Origin: Chitinophaga nivalis
GTDB lineage: Bacteria; Bacteroidota; Bacteroidia; Chitinophagales; Chitinophagaceae
DNA: 64,000 nucleotides
Reading direction: 5' to 3'
Assembly: GCF_025989125.1 (NCBI RefSeq)
Contig: NZ_JAPDNR010000001.1
Coordinates: 6,622,087-6,686,086 of the forward strand
The position numbers were made by a program, and so were the translations under genes. Shown here piece by piece: positions 56,828-64,000 of this stretch (positions are counted from its first letter, which is position 1; each line of letters begins with the position of its first letter). A model generated the notes under the pieces. That model searched no databases. It had not been told where the DNA came from and worked only from the letters and a program-made list of their open reading frames with translations.

Positions 56828-57226
56828 ATGAAACGAAAAATCCTCATTACAGAAAACAATGCCGACAGTAAGTTTTTACTCTTCTCTTTACTGAAAGGGC
56901 TATACGACATATCTTTTGAAAACGATGTGGGTTATTTATTAACAGGAAATTTTGAAAAACCGGACCTGTTTATTCTGAATAGTTATGTTTCCGAAAGTAG
57001 CATCTTAGCCGTGTGCAAACAACTAAAAGCAAATGCCCGGCTAAAAGATGTACCGATACTCATCATATCCGGATCCGCGGATATAGAACATATGATGAAA
57101 GCGTGTCCGGGAGACGATTTCATCAGAAAACCTTTTGGTAAATCAACCTTACTCGCTAAAATAGCAACCGTTATTCAGCGAAAAGCGACTTCCTTAAATC
57201 CAGGTATCAACTCCACAGGTACCTGA
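56828..57226 (+). CDS. Stand-alone degenerate receiver (pseudo-response regulator)
   Basis: 132 residues of CheY-like fold without an output domain. The acidic pocket DD is replaced by ENN (ILITENNADSKFLLFSLL), and the phospho-acceptor Asp by Asn in PDLFILNSYV. The signalling Ser and conserved Lys are kept (LIISGSAD, DFIRKPFG). Phosphorylation is therefore unlikely, and the protein may bind partners constitutively. It stands alone between the Nudix-like gene and the eCIS-core gene. Confidence 0.85.
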   Translation: MKRKILITENNADSKFLLFSLLKGLYDISFENDVGYLLTGNFEKPDLFILNSYVSESSILAVCKQLKANARLKDVPILIISGSADIEHMMKACPGDDFIRKPFGKSTLLAKIATVIQRKATSLNPGINSTGT

Positions 57227-57597
57227 ATAACCATTTTATATTTACCGCTTATTCGTCTCAACAGCCCCACCTGCTATAGAAACAACCTTTAACCGGGAAT
57301 TCATCACTGAATTTATCATCAAAAAAACAGCACACAACAACCGTAGATATACCTGCGGCGGGTACTTACAACCTGTTCTATCAGTCGGGCTGTTATGACA
57401 TAGCAGTGTTTACTAATAAACGGTAGTTGTTATACATACCTTCCTACATTCACTGCGTGCATATTGCATTATACGAGTGACTGCATTCCCGCTTCCTGAC
57501 AGTTCAGCTGTCTTACTGCTTTACTTGTTCAATCCCAAAAAATTTAGTAATTTAAAGTATTGTTAACCCTAATTATTACCGATTTAATTCGCGTCCT
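57227..57597. other. Intergenic region
   Basis: 371 bp upstream of the eCIS-core gene. I see nothing that can be named. Confidence 0.5.
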
Positions 57598-60114
57598 ATG
57601 CCTAGTCATTTCCCCACCCGGTCTAACCGGGCGCCTGCTCATCCTGTCACGGCGCAAAGAGCTGCCTTCTTTGAACCGAAAGATACCCGGCAGTTATCCG
57701 ACAATACTTCCGAAAGTTTTTTCCAGCCCAAACCAGGTAAAACGATGCAAGCCAAATCATCGTCAGGAACAACTCCAACTGCTACTCCTGCCCCAGCCCG
57801 GCCTAACGGTACCGGCTTACCTGATCCGCTGAAATCCGGCATCGAAAATATGTCCGGATTAGCCATGGATGATGTACAGGTACATTACAATTCCGATAAG
57901 CCGGCACAACTACAGGCAAAGGCCTATGCACAAGGCAATGATATCCATATAGGTCCCGGCCAGGAGCAGCATTTACCGCATGAAGCCTGGCATGTTGTGC
58001 AACAGCAGCAAGGTCGTGTATCGCCGACCATTCAGGCGAAAGGCATTGCCATCAATGATCAGGAAGAGCTGGAAAAAGAGGCAGATACAAAAGGTGCAGC
58101 AGCAGCCGGCTACACCCGCCAGACAGACAACATCGCCGCCGCAGCGCCGCCTTCTCCTGTGATACAGCGGGTACCGTTAACCAAAGGAGAAGTCTTTGCC
58201 GACCAGGTAAAATGGGCCGTTATACAAGGAGCGGCTTCTTTGGTGGCAAAAGATGCGCAAGCTGATAAAAAATCGGGCAATGAAAAAGCAGAAAGCTTTG
58301 TGGAAGAACTGGAAGCGGCAAAGCTGATTGATCTGGAAACCATCAAAGTTGCCGTGAAAAAGAAAGGACAAGGCCCCTTATTTGACGATAAGAAAAATGC
58401 CCTGTTCAACCTCATTACCATAGACAAACTCATTGAGAAAGACTTATTAATGGATGCCGTTAATACTGTGGCTATTGTAAATGCCAAATGGGTTATCTAC
58501 AAAACCGAAATAAAGGACAATAATAAAGTGCGTTCGCCCTATCATAAACAAAAAGGGTATGACTTCACAACAAAAATCGAATGGGAAGATGCGAATGACG
58601 ATGAACAGGGAACCGGTGTCACAGCCAGTGTGCTGGCGCCGGATCACCCACTGGGTAGTGTTCCGGATGACACCCTGAAAACAAAGATTGCCAAACTGAG
58701 TAAAAAAGCCGGTGGCTATCCTTATATAGCCGGGCATTTACTAAACAATAATTTAGGGGGCCCTGGCAATGATGCCAGAAACCTGGCGGCGATACCGAAA
58801 GACGTAAACAGCAAATTATCTACCGCCATTGAACAGGAAGCCGTTGAAAGAGTCAATAAAAAAATGGAAGTCGTTTTTTACAAAGTTACCGTAGAGTATG
58901 ACGAGGACGCAGATGCAAAAAATATTACTTATGCATCTGTCTTTCGCATTAAGCTAGGTACGTATAAAAAAGATACACCGGAAAAAAATATAGGCGAAGG
59001 AAAAAACGAACACCTGGAAAGGATCAAGGAATATAGCATCTATATCAATTCTCCCACCGATTACGATGAAGAGGAGGAAGGATATGACAGCGAGACCGAC
59101 CGCGCCGTAAAAAATAAAACCAATACACCTTTACTACTTCCCTTTGATCCAATCAACAACATCGTTCTCAAGGACACGACACAAATGAAAATTGAATTTC
59201 TTGCTTTTGCCGTCAATGCTTTACAGATAAAAAAACTGAACACAAAAATTACCGGACTGGAAGCAGATAAGAAATCGCTGCTAAAACTGGAGGTAGAAGT
59301 AGCCCTGCTACAAAAGCAGATTAGCCTGGTCAATCAGGAATTACTGGCGGCGAAAGAACAAAATGTACATCTGCAGGATGAAATAAAAACACTGGCTGCA
59401 CTACCAGCACAACTGGACAACTACGTGATGAAAAGCAGGGAACTGGTGGCAGTAATGGGGGCACAGGATGGCGCACTGGACGCCAGACAACGCAAGGAGA
59501 AAAAACCCGATTTAAAAGCTAAAGTCAAAATACGCCCCTCCATCCTCAGTGACCAGAAGTATAATGAAGCATACGAAAAAGCTTATAATGCAGAATCCAG
59601 CAGGGCTGCTCAGGATAATGTCCCGGATGAACGGGATCTGGAGATTGAACGGTTGCATAACATTATTGCGGAGAAAGACCAGATCATATTCAAGCTGAAA
59701 AGTATGATGCAGGTAAAGGAAATCAAAAAAGCTCCTGACCCCGGCCCGGATACCGACGAGAGTTCGTCTGATGAGGAAAAAGAAAAAAAGGTAAAAGATA
59801 TTAAAGTGTCGGCCAAAGCACCTGTGCAACGGAATTTATCAGCGCCTGAGTTCCTGAAACAAGTCAAAGGAATCATCCAGACCAAACATGGTATCCAGCC
59901 TGATAAATCATGGACAGATCAATCCTCCGCCACCCGTTTAAATCTAACCAAGTATCAGTTTCTGGTACTCAAAATGTTTGCAGATCCTGCTTTCAAAGAA
60001 TCTAACGAATTTACTTCCTATTTCACCAAGTCCAGGCAATACCAGCAATATCAGGTGCATAGTGTGAACAACGAAGTGTACAGAGGAATGATTGAAAAAT
60101 ATCTGCCGCAGTAA
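57598..60114 (+). CDS. eCIS-core (DUF4157) protein with nuclease-like domain, putative toxin
   Basis: 838 residues. The N-terminus has the linker style of this family (ESFFQPKPGKTMQAK), then the eCIS-core domain at about 73-150 with the metalloprotease-like motif HEAWH (128-132). About 310-440 holds GHLLNNNLGGPGNDARNL (379-396), which resembles the His/Asn site of His-Me-finger nonspecific nucleases seen in toxin proteins. A coiled coil follows (about 545-620), then a basic stretch (about 640-660), an acidic run (ESSSDEEKEKK) and a C-terminal domain. Such proteins are effectors or assembly factors of phage-tail-like contractile injection systems, but no sheath or baseplate gene is in the window. 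No immunity gene is evident next to it. Confidence 0.75.
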   Translation: MPSHFPTRSNRAPAHPVTAQRAAFFEPKDTRQLSDNTSESFFQPKPGKTMQAKSSSGTTPTATPAPARPNGTGLPDPLKSGIENMSGLAMDDVQVHYNSDKPAQLQAKAYAQGNDIHIGPGQEQHLPHEAWHVVQQQQGRVSPTIQAKGIAINDQEELEKEADTKGAAAAGYTRQTDNIAAAAPPSPVIQRVPLTKGEVFADQVKWAVIQGAASLVAKDAQADKKSGNEKAESFVEELEAAKLIDLETIKVAVKKKGQGPLFDDKKNALFNLITIDKLIEKDLLMDAVNTVAIVNAKWVIYKTEIKDNNKVRSPYHKQKGYDFTTKIEWEDANDDEQGTGVTASVLAPDHPLGSVPDDTLKTKIAKLSKKAGGYPYIAGHLLNNNLGGPGNDARNLAAIPKDVNSKLSTAIEQEAVERVNKKMEVVFYKVTVEYDEDADAKNITYASVFRIKLGTYKKDTPEKNIGEGKNEHLERIKEYSIYINSPTDYDEEEEGYDSETDRAVKNKTNTPLLLPFDPINNIVLKDTTQMKIEFLAFAVNALQIKKLNTKITGLEADKKSLLKLEVEVALLQKQISLVNQELLAAKEQNVHLQDEIKTLAALPAQLDNYVMKSRELVAVMGAQDGALDARQRKEKKPDLKAKVKIRPSILSDQKYNEAYEKAYNAESSRAAQDNVPDERDLEIERLHNIIAEKDQIIFKLKSMMQVKEIKKAPDPGPDTDESSSDEEKEKKVKDIKVSAKAPVQRNLSAPEFLKQVKGIIQTKHGIQPDKSWTDQSSATRLNLTKYQFLVLKMFADPAFKESNEFTSYFTKSRQYQQYQVHSVNNEVYRGMIEKYLPQ

Positions 60115-60202
60115 TATATTACTCCCATAACAGCAACGTTCACAACACCGGTATATGCCGCTGTCATGAACGTTGCCGTATCATTACCCTGTAACGGTGC
60201 TA

Positions 60203-62041
60203 TTATCTGTTTAATACTATTTTCCCGGAATAGCGCTTATTATCTTTAGTCCGGACCGTTATCACATAAGTACCCGCTGGTATCTCTTCCGGTAACTGCA
60301 CCTGATTGGTGTTCAGTTTATTCCGGTATACTTCTTTCCCTTGTAAATTGGTGACCACTACCCTACTATCGCCCATTTCTATTTTGGTACTTATCTGAAT
60401 AAGCCCTGTAGTAGGGTTTGGATAAAAGTCGAGCTGCTGACTGGTGGCAACAGAACCGTTTGCTGCTGAACGGGACTTTGTACCGGTAGCACTTACCCGC
60501 ACAATCGCCTTTGTTCGTTGCAGGCTCACACATCCCCGACGCGCGAAAAAGGTAACATAGTAGGTAGTACTTCGCGCCGGACTGACTTTAAAGGTATTAC
60601 CAATACTCAGCAGGTACCCACCTACCGGTTTATTATACCAGAAGGCATAATTTACACCCGATGGTATTACAGCCAGTGTAGCGGTATCTCCGGGCTTAAT
60701 CACCACAGTATCTTTCACCAGTTTCGCTTTTATCGGTCGCGGTAATACCGTAATAGCGCCCGATGCCCGGGTACTCGTACAACCATTCACGGTAGCAGTG
60801 GCATAATAGGTAATATCTACCGGTAGTGTAGAACCATTTAGCTGTACCTTATAGGGATTGCCGGTAAATAATGCGGTGCCGCCTGCAGCATCTTTATACC
60901 ATTTAAAAACAGCACCTGCCAGGTTGCTGCTACCCGTGAATATGGCGGTATCCCTGCCGCATATGGTAGCACTGCCCGGTGTTACCGTAGCTACCGGACG
61001 CGGCTTCACAGTAATCAATAAGGAAGAACGGCTACTGATACAGCCATTGTTTTCTGCCTGGGCATAATAAGTAGCTGTAGCAGCAGGTATTAATTTATAG
61101 GGGGTACCAATAAACAACAAAGTGCCGCCGGTAGCAGCATTATACCATTTGATGTTCGGGCCGGCCGCACTTAAAGAAACAGTATCTCCGGTACATATAC
61201 TGGTACTGCTGGCAGTGATAGCCGGTGCAGCAGGTTTGGTATTCACACTAACGGTAACGGCCGTACGCGTACTGGTACATCCGGCTCTTGCAGCTGCCGC
61301 ATAATAGGTAGTGGATACTACAGGTTTAACCGTAAAGGTGTTACCGGTATACAACGCGGTACCACCGGTAGCAGCCGCATACCAGTTGATGGTATTGCCT
61401 GCAGTAGTGGCCGCAGTCAGCGTAACACTGTCACCGCTGCAAATGGTAGCTGTTGCAGGCGTCACCACAGGCGCCGCCGGTATGGCCGACTGGTGATACG
61501 CATAATATAACCGGAAGCTCGCCAATAATCCTACCAGGTTACTGCTCAGACTTATCTTTACCCGGTCAAATGGTGCATCCGGTTTCAGTAATACTTCTGC
61601 CCGGGTGTTATTGTTCAGTAACCGCAATATATCCGCAGATACGACTTTTAAATCATTATTAGGGGTATTACCATTGTAGGTCTGTACACTCACCCCACCG
61701 AACAGGTTTAGCGACAACACGGTATTACTGCTGCCAATACCTATTATCAGTGAATCACAGCCGCCGCTGGCGCCAGCCGGGAAAATAAGGGTTTGGTCCA
61801 CACTCACCCCCAGTAACCCCACATTAATTACAAAGGCGGAGTAGTCATCCAGGCTACTATTATCTACCGGGTTATTAGGATTCATCACGCTACATAAGAC
61901 ACAAATACCATTGACCTGATTCGTTTGACTGTTTGCATATATTTTTTGCCCGTTTACGGGCGACAAACAAAACAGCAGTCCCGGCAACACCAACAACCAT
62001 AGTAGTATTGCACGCTTGAGGGCACACAAATATTTTTTCAT
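60203..62041 (-). CDS. Secreted multi-Ig-like protein, T9SS type A sorted
   Basis: 612 residues with a signal peptide (ending PVNGQ). The first ~165 residues repeat the unknown domain of the 366-residue protein at 34585 (QKIYANSQTNQVNGICVLCSV, LGVSVDQTLIFP, NGNTPNNDLKVVSADILRLL). Four to five Ig-like units of about 80 residues follow, each with CSGDSVTL or a variant, WY-AATGGTALF-G and TTYYA. The end is a T9SS type A domain (LDFYPNPTTGLIQI, VVTNLQGKEVY, PAGTYVITVRT). The role is probably adhesion or surface binding. Confidence 0.85.
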   Translation of the reverse strand: MKKYLCALKRAILLWLLVLPGLLFCLSPVNGQKIYANSQTNQVNGICVLCSVMNPNNPVDNSSLDDYSAFVINVGLLGVSVDQTLIFPAGASGGCDSLIIGIGSSNTVLSLNLFGGVSVQTYNGNTPNNDLKVVSADILRLLNNNTRAEVLLKPDAPFDRVKISLSSNLVGLLASFRLYYAYHQSAIPAAPVVTPATATICSGDSVTLTAATTAGNTINWYAAATGGTALYTGNTFTVKPVVSTTYYAAAARAGCTSTRTAVTVSVNTKPAAPAITASSTSICTGDTVSLSAAGPNIKWYNAATGGTLLFIGTPYKLIPAATATYYAQAENNGCISSRSSLLITVKPRPVATVTPGSATICGRDTAIFTGSSNLAGAVFKWYKDAAGGTALFTGNPYKVQLNGSTLPVDITYYATATVNGCTSTRASGAITVLPRPIKAKLVKDTVVIKPGDTATLAVIPSGVNYAFWYNKPVGGYLLSIGNTFKVSPARSTTYYVTFFARRGCVSLQRTKAIVRVSATGTKSRSAANGSVATSQQLDFYPNPTTGLIQISTKIEMGDSRVVVTNLQGKEVYRNKLNTNQVQLPEEIPAGTYVITVRTKDNKRYSGKIVLNR

Positions 62042-62418
62042 AAAGAATAGTTTTACAATCAGCTGATCAATTGGGGTAGATCACAGCAGTGCAACGCCTG
62101 CGGTTGCACGGAAGAGTTAGGGAATAAAACAGTACAATGCCCAAAGATGATGGTCTTATTTTCTTTTGTTACTTAAAAACCAATTTTTACAAAGCAGGGA
62201 GGTGCTTTGGCCGTTACTTATATAAAATCCTGCATCAAAAAGGAACCTGTCCGCTTATCACAGCAGATCATAAGCGAAACATAATGGTATTACCACGGTC
62301 ATATGTTGTCAGTTGCAGCAGCTACAACTGATCAATGATCATACTACCGAACCTCGGCGGTTACCTCTCAGCACACGACCTGTTATCGTTACCCGGGAAA
62401 TACAGGTGTGCAGCCTGT
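62042..62418. other. Intergenic region
   Basis: 377 bp between the Ig-like gene and the first Cys-rich peptide gene, both on the minus strand. I see no gene, but the 3' flank of the peptide gene (TATAATCCAACACAT) is duplicated near 62900. Confidence 0.5.
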
Positions 62419-62721
62419 TTATAATCCAACACATATCGGCTGCGTTTCATACCGGATCCCCGGTGGTCCCTGGGTGGGGGTGGTTACCACAGGAGAAGGA
62501 GTTGATGGAGCCGTTGGTGACGGAGTAGTAAGGGCCACTTCTTCCGACATCGGGCTTTCACTACAGATGCAGCTCGCTATCTGTCCGGGACACTGCTCAC
62601 CAGGATTATCGCAGGACGTTCTGACGCATAGCAACTGGCTCGCATTTACACCATCTCCCGTAATCTTACGCAAAGCCTGGCGGTTGAACCGCTTAAAATC
62701 ATTTGTCGGTTTTTCTTCCAT
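62419..62721 (-). CDS. Cys-rich leader-peptide precursor, copy B
   Basis: 100 residues. The N-terminal part is a leader-like helix, FKRFNRQALRKITGDG, with a GDG in place of the GG cleavage site. Then come Cys32, 37, 44, 51 and 53 (LLCVRTSCDNPGEQC, SCIC) and a Pro/Thr-rich spacer with the final Cys97 in CVGL. The first ~55 residues are almost identical to the paralogue upstream; the Pro/Thr-rich spacer differs. No membrane helix. It is probably exported and oxidised; the function (bacteriocin, signalling or other) cannot be told from sequence. Confidence 0.7.
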   Translation of the reverse strand: MEEKPTNDFKRFNRQALRKITGDGVNASQLLCVRTSCDNPGEQCPGQIASCICSESPMSEEVALTTPSPTAPSTPSPVVTTPTQGPPGIRYETQPICVGL

Positions 62722-62898
62722 ATGCTTTTTTTAAAAAATGATATCAATTTTCTGCTATATCCTATACCGGCGCAAACAGATCAAACGGATAATCCATGCA
62801 AAGTATTCCTGACGCCCATCTATATTTCTTCCCCTATCATATCAGGGGTCATCATTCCTCAGGGGTGGTGATCCGAAAAAGACAAACGTTCCTGATAG

Positions 62899-63192
62899 CT
62901 ATAATCCAACACATACCTGTTGCGTTGCACCCCGGGTCACTATCACTCCTGGAGTAGGTGTAGGTACCGCAGGAGAAACAGCAGGCGGCGGCGGCGGCGA
63001 CGGGGTAGCACCTTCCAGTATCCGGCTTTCTCTGCAGATGCAGCTCACCACCTGTCCCGGGCACTGCTCCCCGGGATTATCACAGGACGTTCTGACGCAT
63101 AACAACTGGCTGGCATTTATACCATCTCCGGTAATCTTACGCAAAGCCTGGCGGTTGAACCGCTTAAAATCATTCGTGGGATTTTCTTCCAT
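62899..63192 (-). CDS. Cys-rich leader-peptide precursor, copy A
   Basis: 97 residues with leader MEENPTNDFKRFNRQALRKI, ending TGDG (21-24), then Cys32, 37, 44, 51, 53 and, after a Pro-rich spacer, Cys94 in the final CVGL. The six-cysteine order including the C-x-C pair matches copy B. The 3' flanks of the two genes are also alike, so they arose by tandem duplication. It is preceded on the same strand by the thioredoxin-fold/VKOR-type gene at the window edge, which may form their disulfides. Confidence 0.7.
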   Translation of the reverse strand: MEENPTNDFKRFNRQALRKITGDGINASQLLCVRTSCDNPGEQCPGQVVSCICRESRILEGATPSPPPPPAVSPAVPTPTPGVIVTRGATQQVCVGL

Positions 63193-63322
63193 GATGTTTA
63201 TTTTTTCGATTGTACGATCAACTCACTATTGCTTGCGCTGCTAGCCGGTACCTGTCATTCATTCAAATTCTTTCCTGATAGCAATCTCTATTTATACTTC
63301 CATTATACATCGTGGATACCGA

Positions 63323-64000
63323 TTATTGAGAATGCGGCAACTGCTCTGCCATATCCAGCAACAATTTCATATCACTGATACTATAGGTATTGGGTAAGGC
63401 ATATCCATTGTAAAAAAAAGCCGGGGTACCATTTATACCGGTATTATTGACCCAGGCATACATCCGATCTACCTGCCATTGCTGTTGTAGCAACGATTCC
63501 TTCACCGGATAACCGGCAGCAAAGGCCGCGTAGTTTTTTTGCGGATGGCTATACCAGTCATGTAAAGCCTGTTTTACCAACGCTTCATTCCCGGAGGCTG
63601 CAATCGCCATGAAATGCATCACTGGATCCCGGCGAGGGTCTGTTTCATCGGTACCGGCGGTAAAAATAATCTGTACCTGTATGTTGTCATAAGTATCCAG
63701 CAACGCCTCCAGCACCGTATGGGCTGCTGAACAAGGATTACAGTAGGGATTACATACTTTAATAATTTTATGTACGGCTGCAGCCGGGCCGATGGTAATG
63801 CCCAATCCGGTGGCATCCTGCACCGGCGCAACATTATTCCGGTACAAGGCTGCTGCAAAAATATCACCATCCAGTTTAAACCGGTTCAGCATAAACCGGG
63901 TATGTATATATTTTTTCGGCAGCAAAAACAAAGGTTTCAGCAACAACCAGCCCGTCACAGGAAATAGGCCTATCATTATCCATATCCAGGTCACAGCATG
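63323..64000 (-). CDS. VKOR/thioredoxin-type membrane oxidoreductase (N-terminus outside window)
   Basis: The frame is open to the window end; about 225 C-terminal residues are visible. It begins inside a membrane helix (TWIWIMIGLFPVTGWLLLKPLF) and continues with a thioredoxin-like domain. This has VCNPYCNPCSAAHTVLEALL (a CxxxCxxC motif) near the active site, the FTAGTDETDP strand, and the cis-Pro region GINGTPAFFYNGYALP. This is the C-terminal layout of Bacteroidota VKOR-thioredoxin fusion proteins, which make disulfides in the periplasm and often stand beside peptide export genes. The gene lies 130 nt upstream of the Cys-rich peptide genes on the same strand. Confidence 0.75.
   Translation of the reverse strand, partial: HAVTWIWIMIGLFPVTGWLLLKPLFLLPKKYIHTRFMLNRFKLDGDIFAAALYRNNVAPVQDATGLGITIGPAAAVHKIIKVCNPYCNPCSAAHTVLEALLDTYDNIQVQIIFTAGTDETDPRRDPVMHFMAIAASGNEALVKQALHDWYSHPQKNYAAFAAGYPVKESLLQQQWQVDRMYAWVNNTGINGTPAFFYNGYALPNTYSISDMKLLLDMAEQLPHSQ

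Noticed and set aside
62419..63192. C-terminal CVGL of the Cys-rich peptides read as a CaaX prenylation box
   Set aside because: Bacteria lack the prenylation pathway for this signal in such proteins; the Cys is more simply the sixth disulfide cysteine.
1..64000. CRISPR array, restriction-modification or complete prophage
   Set aside because: No regularly spaced repeats, no methylase or endonuclease pair, and no structural phage genes were seen; the eCIS-core gene alone is not a phage.

Overview
The window is typical of a soil or plant-associated Bacteroidota, most like the Chitinophagaceae (a Chitinophaga-like genome; the genus is inference). The grounds are two FecI/FecR-controlled SusC/SusD outer-membrane loci, several large proteins with type IX secretion (T9SS) sorting domains of type A and type B, LytS/LytTR signalling, and Bacteroidota-type promoters (TTTG ... 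TAnnTTTG) before the tRNA and one sigma gene. No CRISPR array, rRNA, complete insertion sequence or integrase is visible.

Layout. 1-3.65 kb: 3' part of a giant PKD-repeat, T9SS type B adhesin. 3.7-10.9 kb (minus): ECF sigma, FecR, SusC with STN domain, SusD. 11.1-13.5 kb: tRNA-Pro(GGG) followed by a small island bounded by a 26-bp duplication of the tRNA 3' end, carrying a tandem family of double-glycine-leader, six-cysteine peptide genes (three intact, one pseudogene, at least one remnant). 13.56-14.23 kb: a frameshifted lipoprotein gene. 14.75-22.7 kb: a SBBP/SprB-repeat T9SS type B protein, a YtcJ-like amidohydrolase lipoprotein and two exported proteins of unknown function. 23.3-30.8 kb (plus): second ECF sigma, FecR, SusC, SusD set ending in a glycerophosphodiester phosphodiesterase. 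31-33.9 kb: a beta-helix/discoidin T9SS protein behind a LacI-type palindrome, and a collagen-like lipoprotein. 34.6-37.5 kb: a T9SS type A Ig-like protein, a GNAT acetyltransferase and an exported unknown.

37.8-41.7 kb: an AraC regulator divergent from a siderophore-type TonB receptor and a small membrane protein; the gap holds two pairs of direct repeats, each with a 21-bp period. 41.8-44.2 kb: tandem duplicated cytochromes P450. 44.8-47.7 kb: an AT-rich stretch with a LytS-type kinase, a LytTR regulator and two small cytoplasmic proteins. 47.8-54.7 kb: alpha/beta hydrolase, sbcD-sbcC and a membrane protein. 55.1-57.2 kb: a membrane-anchored Nudix-like protein and a receiver domain lacking its phospho-acceptor Asp. 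57.6-60.1 kb: an eCIS-core (DUF4157) protein with an embedded nuclease-like motif. 60.2-62.0 kb: a second T9SS type A Ig-like protein. 62.4-64 kb: two paralogous Cys-rich leader peptides downstream of a VKOR/thioredoxin-type protein cut by the window end.

The most unusual content is the set of secreted, Cys-rich, leader-bearing small peptides: one array in the tRNA-Pro island, whose most divergent member has nearly the cysteine spacing of squash-type cystine-knot inhibitors, and a second family next to a predicted disulfide-forming enzyme.
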